Assembly (NCBI GenBank): GCA_937895955.1
Contig: CALAZI010000154.1
Span: forward strand, 1 to 36,057
DNA: 36,057 bases
DNA from: an uncultured Alphaproteobacteria bacterium
GTDB lineage: Bacteria > Pseudomonadota > Alphaproteobacteria > Caulobacterales > Parvularculaceae
Direction: 5' to 3'
Part shown: positions 7,705-16,264 of the stretch, piece by piece
Position numbering within the stretch: position 1 is the first letter of the stretch
How the letters are laid out: each line of letters begins with the position of its first letter
Notes under the pieces: model-generated
What the model was told of the DNA's origin: nothing
What the model saw: only the letters and a program-made list of their open reading frames with translations
The model's database searches: none
Made by a program: the position numbers and the translations under genes

Positions 7705-8449
7705 TACGCTCTCCGTTCTCGCCAGATTCTGTCGCAACGCCCGGCGCAACGTCGTCCCTTTTTTTCGGATAAAGACGCATATTGACGTCTCCTTCGAAAA
7801 TCACGACGCCGTCGCGGTTATTTGCCCGCATCCGTTCGGCCCGAAGGGTTGCGCCGCCCGGCCCCTCTCCCTCGACGCCCTTATCGCTGACCAGCGTCTG
7901 ATCATCAATCGAAACAACGGCCGTAGGTGATTTCAGGACGTAATTGTCCCGTCCGATGACGTGTTCGAACGTAACGCCATCCTTTAAAATCAACTGCTTG
8001 TCTTCGGTGTTGAATATGCCCGCCTCAGCCTCGACGACGGATTGATTATCGCCGCCGCTGGTGACGGCGCGAGGCTGAAAAAGGTCGACGATATCGCGGT
8101 TTTCCGGTTTCTGGCTCGCCGCATCGGCTGTGATTTCATACGGGTTGCCGTCGGCGTCGACGCCTGAAAATTGCGGCCGCAGGGAGCTCAAATTTTGAGT
8201 GGTCGCCTCAAGATCGGCGAAATCCTCAAGGAAGGCGTCATCAACACCGCCGGTTCTCGTGTTCAATAAGAAGGCGACAACCAACAGCAGGGCGAGAACA
8301 GGCAGCGCGACCCTCAGCCGCCTCATAAGCTGGGCGCGGGCCGCAGCGGCTTCCCCCGTGGTGCGCCGGCGAATGGTCAGATTATCAAGCGCCCCCCGAT
8401 TCGTTCGCGTGGCGTGAGGGGCGTCAGCGGGCGGTGCGGTCGCGTTCAT
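7697..8449 (-). CDS. lptC: LPS export inner-membrane anchor protein LptC
   Basis: A bitopic inner-membrane protein that receives LPS from LptB2FG and passes it to LptA. The 250-residue protein has a positively charged cytoplasmic N-terminus (to about 44), one membrane segment at about 45-62 (VALPVLALLLVVAFLLN), and a periplasmic jellyroll domain with YEITADAASQ, GVTFEHVIGRDNYVLKSPTAVVSID and GVVIFEGDVNMRLY. The protein is divergent in sequence, as LptC usually is, and the call leans on its topology plus the neighbouring lptA and lptB. It lies downstream of rnd with a gap of 111 bases. Confidence 0.88.
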   Translation of the reverse strand: MNATAPPADAPHATRTNRGALDNLTIRRRTTGEAAAARAQLMRRLRVALPVLALLLVVAFLLNTRTGGVDDAFLEDFADLEATTQNLSSLRPQFSGVDADGNPYEITADAASQKPENRDIVDLFQPRAVTSGGDNQSVVEAEAGIFNTEDKQLILKDGVTFEHVIGRDNYVLKSPTAVVSIDDQTLVSDKGVEGEGPGGATLRAERMRANNRDGVVIFEGDVNMRLYPKKRDDVAPGVATESGENGERND

Positions 8450-8560
8450 TCATCTACCGGAGGGGGGCCGAAACTGTCGCCTCCCTTGATCAATATAGTC
8501 TGTCCGCGGGCGACTGCACGCAAGGGCCGCGGCCTTTTTGAGGCGCTCAGCCCTTTTTCG

Positions 8561-9175
8561 TCAAGAATGAGCGAAAATATCGACCTCCGGCCAGCCGGCC
8601 AGATCGAGCGCCGCCCTTGTCGGCAGGAACTCGAAGCAAGCCCCGGCGAGAGCCTCCCGCCCCTCGCGGGCGAGCATGTCGTCAAGCCTCAGCTTAAGGT
8701 CGTGAAGATAAAGCACATCAGAGGCGGCGTACTCGATCTGCGCCTCGCTGAGCGTCGCCGCCCCCCAATCCGAGGATTGTTGCTGTTTTGACAGATCAAC
8801 GCCGAGAAGCTCTTTTGCGAGATCTTTCAAGCCGTGCCTGTCCGTAAAAGTTCGCACGAGCCGCGAGGCGATTTTTGTGCAGTAAACGGGGCGAGTTTCA
8901 ACCTGCAGCCATTGTTGGAAAGCGGCGATGTCAAATCGGGCGAAATGAAAGATCTTCAAGGTCTGAGGATCGGCAAGGAGGCGCTTCAAGTTCGGCGCTT
9001 CGTAGGTTTTCGCATCGAGCTGCACGACATGGGCGTCGCCGTCGCCGGCGGAAAGCTGAACCACGCATAGGCGATCTCGATGCGGATTGAGACCCATTGT
9101 CTCACTGTCGACGGCGACCATCGACCCTAGATCAAGACCGGCGGGCAAATCGCCCTTGTGAAGGTGGTTCGTCAT
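8561..9175 (-). CDS. Ribonuclease D-like 3'-5' exonuclease
   Basis: A DEDDy-type 3'-5' exonuclease related to RNase D. The catalytic residues are visible: D23 and E25 in VDSETMGL, D82 in HFARFDIAAF, and Y149 and D153 in YAASDVLYL. At 204 residues it is only the exonuclease domain and lacks the C-terminal HRDC domains of full RNase D, as is common in alphaproteobacteria. It probably trims structured RNA 3' ends; the substrate is unknown. ATG 9175 is chosen because homology begins soon after it; an upstream in-frame start at 9199 adds eight residues. It is the first gene of the minus-strand lpt cluster. Confidence 0.9.
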   Translation of the reverse strand: MTNHLHKGDLPAGLDLGSMVAVDSETMGLNPHRDRLCVVQLSAGDGDAHVVQLDAKTYEAPNLKRLLADPQTLKIFHFARFDIAAFQQWLQVETRPVYCTKIASRLVRTFTDRHGLKDLAKELLGVDLSKQQQSSDWGAATLSEAQIEYAASDVLYLHDLKLRLDDMLAREGREALAGACFEFLPTRAALDLAGWPEVDIFAHS

Positions 9176-9405
9176 CAGAATTCCGCTATCGGCGCGCAAG
9201 TCGCTCTATCATCGTCGATACTTTCTGAAAACCGTCTGAAAAATTCGGCCCGAAGACGATGCGGCCTTGAGGGCGGAGCCGGAATTGCGTTCCCTTTTTG
9301 TCCCATAAGGCGCTCAACGCATTTTTCGACGCCTCCGGCGGGACATCCCCGTCGGCGGAACGCCGCGCAAGTTCTCACCCAAACGTTGCGTAGGAGGCTG
9401 CGCTG
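9176..9405. other. Region between rnd and the hsp20 remnant
   Basis: About 230 bases of non-coding sequence separate the divergent rnd gene and the decayed hsp20 gene, and should hold promoters for both. I looked for a heat-shock sigma-32 promoter and for a ROSE-type RNA thermometer before the hsp20 ribosome site. I found only weak partial matches, such as CTTGAG at 9266-9271. Confidence 0.35.
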
Positions 9406-9870
9406 ATGTTCAGAGCGCTTTCGGTATTCAGTCGCAGTCCAGCGTCGACGCCACCAGGCGAGGAAAACCATTTTCCGTTCCGTTTTCGACTCCGACACGA
9501 AAAGGATCGGCTTTTGGACAACGCCTTCGCCAGGCGTGTTTTTCATCCGTTTTCGGACCGTCCGCCATGGATCAAGCGCTGATCTTTGATGGGTGGAAAA
9601 CGGATGATTCAGTCGAAGCGCAAGCCGAACCGCCGGTCGCCGATGAGAAATATAGTGACGTTCGGGTTCATGGTAACCGGCTCATCTTCAGCGAAGAAAA
9701 GAAATTCGAGCGCAAAGGCGAACAAGAGGGAGAATGTCGCTTGATGGTGCGCGCCTATGGTTCATTTGCGCGCCATCACCCTTTCGTTCCCGGTCGACGT
9801 CGATGCCCTAGAGGCGACCTTCTAGGACGGCGTTTGGAAACGCTCCTCGCCAAAGCCCGCCGATAGAAAA
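9406..9870 (+). pseudogene. Decayed small heat-shock protein (Hsp20) gene
   Basis: The remnant is in three pieces. Frame one from ATG 9406 reads an Hsp20-like N-terminus with HEKDRLLDNAFARR, resembling the family's REMDRLFDDF. From about 9567 the next frame gives the alpha-crystallin core: VRVHGNRLIFSEEKKFERKG and then LMVRAYGSFAR. From 9775 the first frame resumes with ITLSFPVDVDALEATF, a TAG stop at 9823 where the family has Lys, then DGVWKRSSPKPAD. So there are at least two frameshifts and one nonsense codon. An AGGAGG site is intact eight bases before the ATG. Intact Hsp20 is an ATP-independent chaperone holding unfolded proteins; this copy should make no full product. Confidence 0.85.
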
Positions 9871-9910
9871 GACGAAGGCTTGTTCGTTCGCCCTCGCCTT
9901 TTCTATCGGC
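9859..9910. terminator. Strong hairpin after the hsp20 remnant
   Basis: Two 21-base arms, 9859-9879 and 9890-9910, match at 19 positions around a 10-base loop. Each arm carries GATAGAAAAG or its complement CTTTTCTATC, so read in either direction a GC-rich inner stem is followed by a T-rich stretch. This fits a bidirectional terminator at the end of the former hsp20 gene, and it separates the remnant from the next gene. Confidence 0.55.
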
Positions 9911-9955
9911 GGCAAAACTGCTAGCCGGGGCGCGTCTGCAATCACATGGTGCGCT

Positions 9956-11122
9956 ATGGCTGACAAGACGAACCGATACGCATTCTCCAGCCGCGTCATT
10001 CACGGCGGCCAAGAGCATGATCCGCTGACCGGGGCGGTCATGCAGCCGATCTACCAGACATCGACCTATGCGCAGGAAAGCCCCGGCGTGCACAAGGGCT
10101 TTGTCTATGCCCGCGGACATAACCCGACGCGCTTCGCCTATGAACGCTGCATCGCCGATCTTGAAAACGGCGCGCGCGGCTTCGCCTTCGCGTCCGGCAT
10201 GGCGGCGATTTCAACTGCGCTAGAGCTGTTCCCCGCCGGCAGCCATGTCGTTGCGATGGACGACGTCTATGGCGGCACCTATCGCTTGTTTGAACGGGTC
10301 CGGAAATCATCGGCCAATCTCGCCGTTTCCTATATCGATCTCGGCAACCCGGATAATTTCGAAAAGGCGCTCACGCCGGAGACGAAGCTCGTCTGGATCG
10401 AAACGCCGACGAACCCGATGCTGAAGATCGTCGACATTGAAGCGATCGCGGCGATCGCAAGGAAAAAAGGCGTGCTCGTCGGCTGCGACAACACATTCGC
10501 ATCACCCTATTGCCAGCGCCCGCTCGACCTCGGCGCCGACATCGTCATGCATTCGGCGACGAAATACATCGCCGGCCATTCCGATGTCGTCGGCGGCGTG
10601 CTCGTCGTCAATGACAAGGATCTCGCCGAACGGCTGCAATTCCTGCAGAACTCTGTCGGCGGCATTCAGGGTCCGTTTGATTCCTATCTTGCTTTGCGCG
10701 GGCTGAAGACGCTTGCAGTGCGGCTTGAGCGGCATTGCTCGAATGCGGCGGCTCTCGCCGAATGGCTTGAGGCCCATCCGGCGATCGCGCGCGTTTCCTA
10801 TCCCGGCCTTGAAAGCCATCCCGGACACAAAGTCGCCAAACGCCAGATGGACGCCTTCGGCGGCATGCTGACCGTTTACCTCAAAGGCGGGCTCGACGCG
10901 GCGAAGACGATGCTTGAACGGGTCGAACTTTTCACGCTAGCCGAATCCCTCGGCGGCGTTGAAAGCCTCATCGAACATCCCGGCGTCATGACGCATGCGT
11001 CGATACCGCCGGAGCGGCGCAAAGAGCTTGGCGTTGATGATTCCCTTGTCCGGTTGTCGGTGGGCATTGAGGATCTTGAGGATCTGCGGCGCGATCTTGA
11101 TCAGGCGCTGAGCGGCCTTTGA
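9956..11122 (+). CDS. Trans-sulfuration PLP enzyme (cystathionine gamma-synthase/lyase family)
   Basis: A cytoplasmic Cys/Met-metabolism PLP enzyme of fold type I. It should act in trans-sulfuration: as cystathionine gamma-synthase, cystathionine gamma-lyase, or a related sulfhydrylase or methionine lyase. The 388-residue protein has the PLP lysine K203 in SATKYIAGHSDVVGG, the cofactor ring-stacking Tyr in DDVYGGTYRLF, the family IETPTNPMLKIVD block at 148-160, and the substrate-carboxylate SLGGVESL segment. ATG 9956 has no strong ribosome site. Sequence alone does not decide the reaction. It stands alone on the plus strand between the hsp20 remnant and the alanine symporter. Confidence 0.9.
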   Translation: MADKTNRYAFSSRVIHGGQEHDPLTGAVMQPIYQTSTYAQESPGVHKGFVYARGHNPTRFAYERCIADLENGARGFAFASGMAAISTALELFPAGSHVVAMDDVYGGTYRLFERVRKSSANLAVSYIDLGNPDNFEKALTPETKLVWIETPTNPMLKIVDIEAIAAIARKKGVLVGCDNTFASPYCQRPLDLGADIVMHSATKYIAGHSDVVGGVLVVNDKDLAERLQFLQNSVGGIQGPFDSYLALRGLKTLAVRLERHCSNAAALAEWLEAHPAIARVSYPGLESHPGHKVAKRQMDAFGGMLTVYLKGGLDAAKTMLERVELFTLAESLGGVESLIEHPGVMTHASIPPERRKELGVDDSLVRLSVGIEDLEDLRRDLDQALSGL

Positions 11123-11402
11123 GAAAGAGAAAGCGACGCCGGTCAAGGACCGGCGCCGCTCCCTTGCCGCCAGCGGGGGAGATGCCGGCGACGCCTTATG
11201 GCCACCCCTTGCGGCCAGTTCCGTTGCGCCAGCCGCAATTGCGGGAGGCGTGAATTTGGACAACCGTCAAAATATTTAAGTTCGGCGTCAGCGCAATCAT
11301 TTTCTTCGTTTTCTGCAAAACCGCCCGTTGCAATTCTCCCTTGCCAATTCACGCGATAATTGCATTGCTATTCATTCTTGCTGTTGAAAAGCGGAGAATA
11401 AC
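11123..11402. other. Intergenic region with hairpin and symporter leader
   Basis: The first part holds a hairpin with GCCGGTC/GACCGGC arms (11138-11144 and 11148-11154, AAG loop). It could terminate the upstream gene, but no T run follows. The last 100 bases are notably AT-richer and should carry the symporter promoter; GATAAT occurs in them but lacks a well-spaced -35. No gene is visible here. Confidence 0.4.
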
Positions 11403-12860
11403 ATGGCGGAAACGGATGGCGCGTCCTTGGCGCAGCAAATCGACAACGCCGTTGCGCCAATCAGTCGCGCCGTTAACAGCGTCATCTTCTTTTCAATTGA
11501 TGTTTTCGGCGTAAGCCTCCCTCTCGTTGTCGTTTGGCTGATTGTCGCAGCGATTATTTTCACTCTTTCGCTCCGCTTTATTAACCTCACCGGGTTCGGT
11601 CACGCCTTGGCGCTGGTGTCCGGCCGCCGCACGCATCATCTGCAAGGCGGGGACGGCGAAATTTCGCACTTCCAGGCGCTGTCGTCCGCGCTGTCCGGCA
11701 CTGTCGGACTCGGCAATATCGCGTCGGTTCCAGTGGCGATCGCCATCGGCGGTCCCGGCGCGGTTCTCTGGATGATCATGGCGGGGTTTTTCGGCATGTC
11801 GTCGAAATTCGCCGAATGCGCCCTCGCCGTAAAATATCGTCGCGTGCAAGAGGACGGCCGTACAATCGGCGGTCCAATGTATTACATCGAAGACGTTTTC
11901 AGGCGGCGCGGCATGAAGACGTTCGGTAAGGCCGCTGCTATTTTTTTCGCCGTCATGGCGATGGGCGGCTCGATCAGCCTTCTTCAGGTCAACCAGAGTT
12001 ACGCGCAATTTTCATCCGTGACAGGCATTTCCGGAGGAAATGCGCCGCTCATCTACGGGGTCACTTTGTGTTCGCTCGTCGCCGCTGTCGTTTTGGGCGG
12101 CATACGCCGCATCGGCTTCGTCTCTGGAATTCTGGTCCCGTCAATGGGGATTCTTTATCTCGGCGCCGGGATCACCATAATCATTATGAACGCAGACGAG
12201 CTGCCAAACGCAATCTCAACAATTTTTAAAAGCGCCTTTGGTTTGGACGCTGCGGGCGGCGGCATTGCTGGCGCTCTGATCAACGGCATAAAGCGCGCCA
12301 CCTATTCGAACGAGGCCGGCATCGGTTCGTCAGCGATCGCGCACGCTGCGGTCAAGACCAGCGAACCGATGACCGAAGGTTTCGTCGCCTCGCTTGAGCC
12401 TTTCGTGGATACGATCGTCGTATGCACGATCACCGCGCTTGTCGTCATCGTCACCGGCGCTTATGAGCCCTATCTTTTCCATCCGCCGAATCACGGGATC
12501 GAGATCACATCGGCGGCCTATGAAAGCGCGTTCTCCTGGTTCCCGCTCATTCTTCTGGTCGCCTCAATGCTGTTCGCCTTCACGACGCTTGTGAGCTGGG
12601 CGTTCTACGGCGCGCAGGCGGCCGCCTATATATTCGGCCCTTCGAAAAAAGTTGATGTGGCTTTTAAGTTGTCATTATGCGCAGTTCTGTCGCTCGGCGC
12701 GGCGATTTCGCTCTCTTCGATCATCGATTTCATCGACGCCATGCTTTTCGGCATGTGCATTCCCAACATCATCGCGCTTTATCTGTTGATGCCGGAGTTG
12801 AAGAAAGATCTAGCCGCATACAATGCGAAGTATCGCTTGAAACCTCATGCGCGGGGATGA
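11403..12860 (+). CDS. Sodium:alanine symporter family (AGCS) transporter
   Basis: An inner-membrane secondary transporter that couples Na+ (or H+) entry to uptake of alanine or glycine. The 485-residue protein has about ten to eleven hydrophobic segments and the AGCS signature region SGTVGLGNIASVPVAIAIGG near residues 98-117. The conserved GGPMYYIEDVF and NGIKRATYSNEAGIGSSAIAHAA motifs are also present. The start has a GGAG site (GGAGAATAAC before ATG). Its end overlaps the convergent xerC end by 16 bases. The substrate is assigned by family only. Confidence 0.93.
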   Translation: MAETDGASLAQQIDNAVAPISRAVNSVIFFSIDVFGVSLPLVVVWLIVAAIIFTLSLRFINLTGFGHALALVSGRRTHHLQGGDGEISHFQALSSALSGTVGLGNIASVPVAIAIGGPGAVLWMIMAGFFGMSSKFAECALAVKYRRVQEDGRTIGGPMYYIEDVFRRRGMKTFGKAAAIFFAVMAMGGSISLLQVNQSYAQFSSVTGISGGNAPLIYGVTLCSLVAAVVLGGIRRIGFVSGILVPSMGILYLGAGITIIIMNADELPNAISTIFKSAFGLDAAGGGIAGALINGIKRATYSNEAGIGSSAIAHAAVKTSEPMTEGFVASLEPFVDTIVVCTITALVVIVTGAYEPYLFHPPNHGIEITSAAYESAFSWFPLILLVASMLFAFTTLVSWAFYGAQAAAYIFGPSKKVDVAFKLSLCAVLSLGAAISLSSIIDFIDAMLFGMCIPNIIALYLLMPELKKDLAAYNAKYRLKPHARG

Positions 12861-13768
12861 GCGCCGCGATAAGCGGCGAGAAGCGCCTCTTCATTAATTT
12901 TGGTGTAACGCTGCGTCGCTGCGATCGAAGCGTGACCCAAAAGCTCCTGTATGGCGCGCAGATCGCCGCCCGCCTGCAAAAGATGCGTCGCGAAGGCGTG
13001 GCGCAAAGCGTGCGGCGTCGCGCTGTCATCGAGCCCGAGCGCGCGGGCGTGCCGCTTCATCTCCATCTGAACCAAACGCGCGCTCAACGGCCGACCGCGA
13101 ACCGATAAAAAGAGCGCGTCCTCTTCCGCTTCCGTCAACGGGCGAAGGTCAAGATAATTTTTCAGCGCTTGCCGCACGATGGGCAAAAGCGGCGCAAGTC
13201 GCGTCTTGCCGCCCTTTCCCGTGATCCGCACGGCTTCGCCGAATGGTGCGTCCTGCGTTTTCAGAGACAACGCCTCAGAAATGCGCAAGCCTGCGCCGTA
13301 AAGCAGGGTGAAAATTGCGGCGTCGCGCGCCGCGATCCAGGGCTCGCGCCCTACGCCGGCGGCGGCGATGATTTCCTCCGCCGAGGCGGCGTCGACCGGG
13401 CGCGGCAGCTTTTGTTTCAGTTTCGGGCCGCGCATTGCGCCGATGGCGTCATTGGCGACGGAAAAGCGTTTTCGCAAATGGCGGTAAAAGGTCTTCAGCG
13501 CCGACAGTTCAAGCTTCAGCGAGGCCGCCGACAATCCTTCCTCCCGACGCTTGGACAGAAAGCCGCGAAAGTCGGCGAGGTCGAGATTTTCAAGCGCCTT
13601 GCTGTCGGCGCGGCGACCCCGATGGTCGCGAAGAAACGCATCAAACCGCGTCAGCGTCGCCTCGTAATTGCGGATCGTATAGGCGCTTGCGCGCTTTTCC
13701 GCCCGCAAATGGCGGACGAAGTGCTCAATAAGCTCATCAATGTGCGGCGCGGCGGCGGTTTTTGCCAT
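12845..13768 (-). CDS. xerC: Tyrosine recombinase XerC
   Basis: A site-specific recombinase expected to resolve chromosome dimers at dif with XerD. The 307-residue protein has the SAM-like N-terminal core-binding domain (about 10-100) and the catalytic domain with R162, K185 or K188 in the GKGGK turn, H253-x-x-R256, H279 and nucleophile Y288. Length and domain order match chromosomal XerC/XerD rather than a phage integrase. XerC is preferred over XerD by overall look, with moderate certainty. It lies 43 bases after engB, and its end overlaps the convergent symporter gene. Confidence 0.88.
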   Translation of the reverse strand: MAKTAAAPHIDELIEHFVRHLRAEKRASAYTIRNYEATLTRFDAFLRDHRGRRADSKALENLDLADFRGFLSKRREEGLSAASLKLELSALKTFYRHLRKRFSVANDAIGAMRGPKLKQKLPRPVDAASAEEIIAAAGVGREPWIAARDAAIFTLLYGAGLRISEALSLKTQDAPFGEAVRITGKGGKTRLAPLLPIVRQALKNYLDLRPLTEAEEDALFLSVRGRPLSARLVQMEMKRHARALGLDDSATPHALRHAFATHLLQAGGDLRAIQELLGHASIAATQRYTKINEEALLAAYRGAHPRA

Positions 13769-13811
13769 GCGCCAACATGCGCGCGGGAACGGTTAACAAA
13801 GTCTCAACGGA

Positions 13812-14441
13812 TCAGGAAAGCGCCGCGAGGTCGGCGCGCAGCATGGCGAGCCCTTCGCCGGTTTCCGACGATGTCGCAATGATCTTAGGGTGCGCCGCGG
13901 GACGGCGCGCGACGGCGGCGGCGACATCGGCCGAAATCGCTTCGAGCGCGCTCGGTTTCACTTTGTCCGCCTTGGTGAGAACGATCTGGTAGTTGACCGC
14001 TGACTTGTCGAGGAGATCCATCACCTCGCGGTCGATGTCCTTAAGACCGTGACGCGCATCGACGAGCAGGCAGACGCGCCGCAAGGTCTGCCGGCCTTTA
14101 AGATAGTCGCGCGTAAGCCCCGCCCAGCGCTTGGCGTCTTTGCGCGCGGCGCGCGCATAGCCGAAACCGGGCAGGTCAACGAGCCGCAAGGAGCCGCCGA
14201 GATCGAAGAAATTGATTTCCTGCGTGCGCCCAGGCGTTGAGGATGCGCGGGCGAGGTTCTTCCGATTAACAAGCGCGTTTAGCAATGTCGACTTGCCGAC
14301 ATTCGACCGGCCCGCAAAGGCGATTTCCGTCGGCCCTTCCGGCGGCAGCGTCGCCATCGAGACGACGCCGAGCATGAAATCGCACTGGCCGCTGAAAAGA
14401 ATGCGCCCTTTCTCGATCGCTTCGTCGGTTACGGCGCCCAC
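13812..14441 (-). CDS. engB: Ribosome biogenesis GTP-binding protein EngB (YihA/YsxC)
   Basis: A small essential GTPase that assists late assembly of the 50S ribosomal subunit. The G1 loop GRSNVGKS is at residues 44-51, followed by the STPGRTQEINFF switch I region with the G2 Thr, G3 DLPGFGYA, and G4 TKAD. The start is uncertain. GTG 14441, one base after the yidC stop, gives 209 residues and has a purine-rich stretch upstream. An in-frame TTG at 14456 would overlap yidC by 14 bases and add five residues. It is transcribed with yidC. Confidence 0.94.
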   Translation of the reverse strand: MGAVTDEAIEKGRILFSGQCDFMLGVVSMATLPPEGPTEIAFAGRSNVGKSTLLNALVNRKNLARASSTPGRTQEINFFDLGGSLRLVDLPGFGYARAARKDAKRWAGLTRDYLKGRQTLRRVCLLVDARHGLKDIDREVMDLLDKSAVNYQIVLTKADKVKPSALEAISADVAAAVARRPAAHPKIIATSSETGEGLAMLRADLAALS

Positions 14442-14442
14442 G

Positions 14443-16233
14443 TTATTTCTTTTCAAGCGCCGGTTTTTTCCCGCGCAGGAACGGCAAGGTTTCGCCCCAG
14501 GCGATCTCGACGCCGTTGCGTTTCATGATGACATATTGCTGCGCCATCGAGAGGACCGAACTCCAGAACCAGTAGAGGACGAGCCCCGCCGGGAAGGAGG
14601 CGAACAGGAAAACGAAGATGAACGGCAGGAAGTTCATGATCTGCTGCTGCGTCGGATCGGCGGCGGGGGGGTTCATCTTCGTCTGCAGCCACATGGCTGC
14701 GCCGTAAAGCATCGGCAGCACGCCGATGGCCGGAATGAGATTGAGCAACGGCGTCGCGGCGGGATCAAAAGGGAGCAGCCCGAAGAGGTTCAGGATATTC
14801 GTCGGATCGGGGGCCGACAAATCCCTGATCCACAGCGCGAAAGGCTGGTGACGCAACTCGATCGTCACGAACAGCGTTTTGTAAAGCGCGTAGAAAATCG
14901 GCATCTGGATGACGATCGGCAGACAGCCGGCGAGCGGATTGATTTTCTCGCGCTGGTAAAGCGCCATCATTTCCTGCTGCAGCTTCGCCTTGTCCTCGCC
15001 GTACCGAGTTTTCAGCTCTTCGAGCTTGGGCTGCACCTTCTTCATCGCCGACATCGATTCGAACGCCTTGTTGGCGAGCGGGAAAAGCAGCGCCTTGATG
15101 ACAAGGGTGAGAAGGAGGATGGCGACGCCCCAATTGTGAATGTGGTCGCCGAAGAAATCGAGCAGCCAGAAAAGCGGCCGCGTCAGGAAAAAGAAATTCC
15201 CCCAATCGACAGCCTTGTCGAGGTCCAAGACGCCGAGCCCGCCCTTTTCGATCGGCGCTTCATAGCCGCGCAGGATGTCAACGTCTTTCGCGCCGCCGAA
15301 AAGATGCGATGTCAGTTCGACCGAAGCACCCGGCGCGATCGCGCGCGCATCGAGCGTGTAATTGGCGCGGAAAATCGGCGACGCTTCCGAACCGACATTC
15401 TTGAACGTCGTCTTGAAATGCTCATCCTGCGGCGGGATCGCGGCGGCGAGCCAGTATTTATTTGTGATGCCGACCCAGCCCTTCTCGCCCGAGGCTTCAT
15501 CATCGCGCGTTGCGGCCTTCTTGTATTTGCGTTCGAGAAGCTGTTTGCCGATGACGGCGACAGGCCCCTCATGCAGAATCATGTATTTCCCGGCGCCGTC
15601 CGGGATGTCGCGCTGAACGACAAGGCCATAGGGCGTCACGGACGCCGGCGCGTCGCCTTCATTGCGCACGGACTGCTTCACCGTGAACATGAATCTGTCA
15701 TCGACAGAATAGGTTTTTTCAAAAACAAGCGACCCCATTCGCGCGGTCAGCACTACCGGCGCATCGACGCTGAGAACCGCGCCTTCCGGCGCCGTCCAGA
15801 TCAGCGATTCGGTGAGCTTGTTCTCGGTTCCGCTCGATGCGACGAACCCCTGTTCGATATAATGCCCGTGCCGCGCTTCTCGCGGGGTCAGCAGGCGGAT
15901 CATCGCGCTCTCAGGATCGAGCGTCTCGCGATAATTCTTCAGGAGGAGATCATCGAGGCGGCCGCCGGCGAGATTGATGGAACCGTTGAGGCTCGGCGTA
16001 TCGATCTTGACGCGCCCCGGCGCCTTCGCCAGCGCTTCCTCGACAGTGAGAGCTTTTTCCGCCTCAACACTCGCGATGCCGCCGGTGATGTCGGGTTCAG
16101 CCGCAGCGCGCGTCGCTTGTTCGATCCTCTGCTGTTCAAGCAAGGCCTCGCGCTGCGGGCGCAGAACGAGCGCGTCCCAGCCGAACAGGACGGCGGCCGT
16201 CAGGACGATAAACAAAAGAGTATTGCGATCCAT
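14443..16233 (-). CDS. yidC: Membrane protein insertase YidC
   Basis: Inserts and folds inner-membrane proteins, alone or with SecYEG. The 596-residue protein has the gram-negative layout: an N-terminal membrane segment at 5-24, a large periplasmic beta domain (about 40-350), then the conserved five-helix insertase domain (about 365-575). The latter contains WGVAILLLTLVIKALLFPL, the MKKVQPKLEELK coiled-coil loop and GCLPIVIQMPIFYALYK. The C-terminus is basic (RGKKPALEKK), as expected for ribosome contact. It lies 31 bases after rnpA; no yidD gene lies between them. Confidence 0.97.
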   Translation of the reverse strand: MDRNTLLFIVLTAAVLFGWDALVLRPQREALLEQQRIEQATRAAAEPDITGGIASVEAEKALTVEEALAKAPGRVKIDTPSLNGSINLAGGRLDDLLLKNYRETLDPESAMIRLLTPREARHGHYIEQGFVASSGTENKLTESLIWTAPEGAVLSVDAPVVLTARMGSLVFEKTYSVDDRFMFTVKQSVRNEGDAPASVTPYGLVVQRDIPDGAGKYMILHEGPVAVIGKQLLERKYKKAATRDDEASGEKGWVGITNKYWLAAAIPPQDEHFKTTFKNVGSEASPIFRANYTLDARAIAPGASVELTSHLFGGAKDVDILRGYEAPIEKGGLGVLDLDKAVDWGNFFFLTRPLFWLLDFFGDHIHNWGVAILLLTLVIKALLFPLANKAFESMSAMKKVQPKLEELKTRYGEDKAKLQQEMMALYQREKINPLAGCLPIVIQMPIFYALYKTLFVTIELRHQPFALWIRDLSAPDPTNILNLFGLLPFDPAATPLLNLIPAIGVLPMLYGAAMWLQTKMNPPAADPTQQQIMNFLPFIFVFLFASFPAGLVLYWFWSSVLSMAQQYVIMKRNGVEIAWGETLPFLRGKKPALEKK

Positions 16234-16264
16234 GAAAGGTTCCCGACGCGGCTGAGGATGGGGA

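Noticed and set aside
9266..9405. Heat-shock promoter or ROSE thermometer before the hsp20 remnant
   Set aside because: Only partial matches: CTTGAG without a correctly spaced -10, and no clear pairing that would hide the ribosome site.
9175..9546. A 123-codon minus-strand frame upstream of rnd
   Set aside because: It runs antisense through the start of the hsp20 remnant, whose plus-strand reading shows real homology; the minus product is Arg-rich with no motif.
12845..13768. Phage or island integrase
   Set aside because: The tyrosine recombinase has XerC length and domain order, lies with housekeeping genes, and has no attachment repeats or phage genes nearby.
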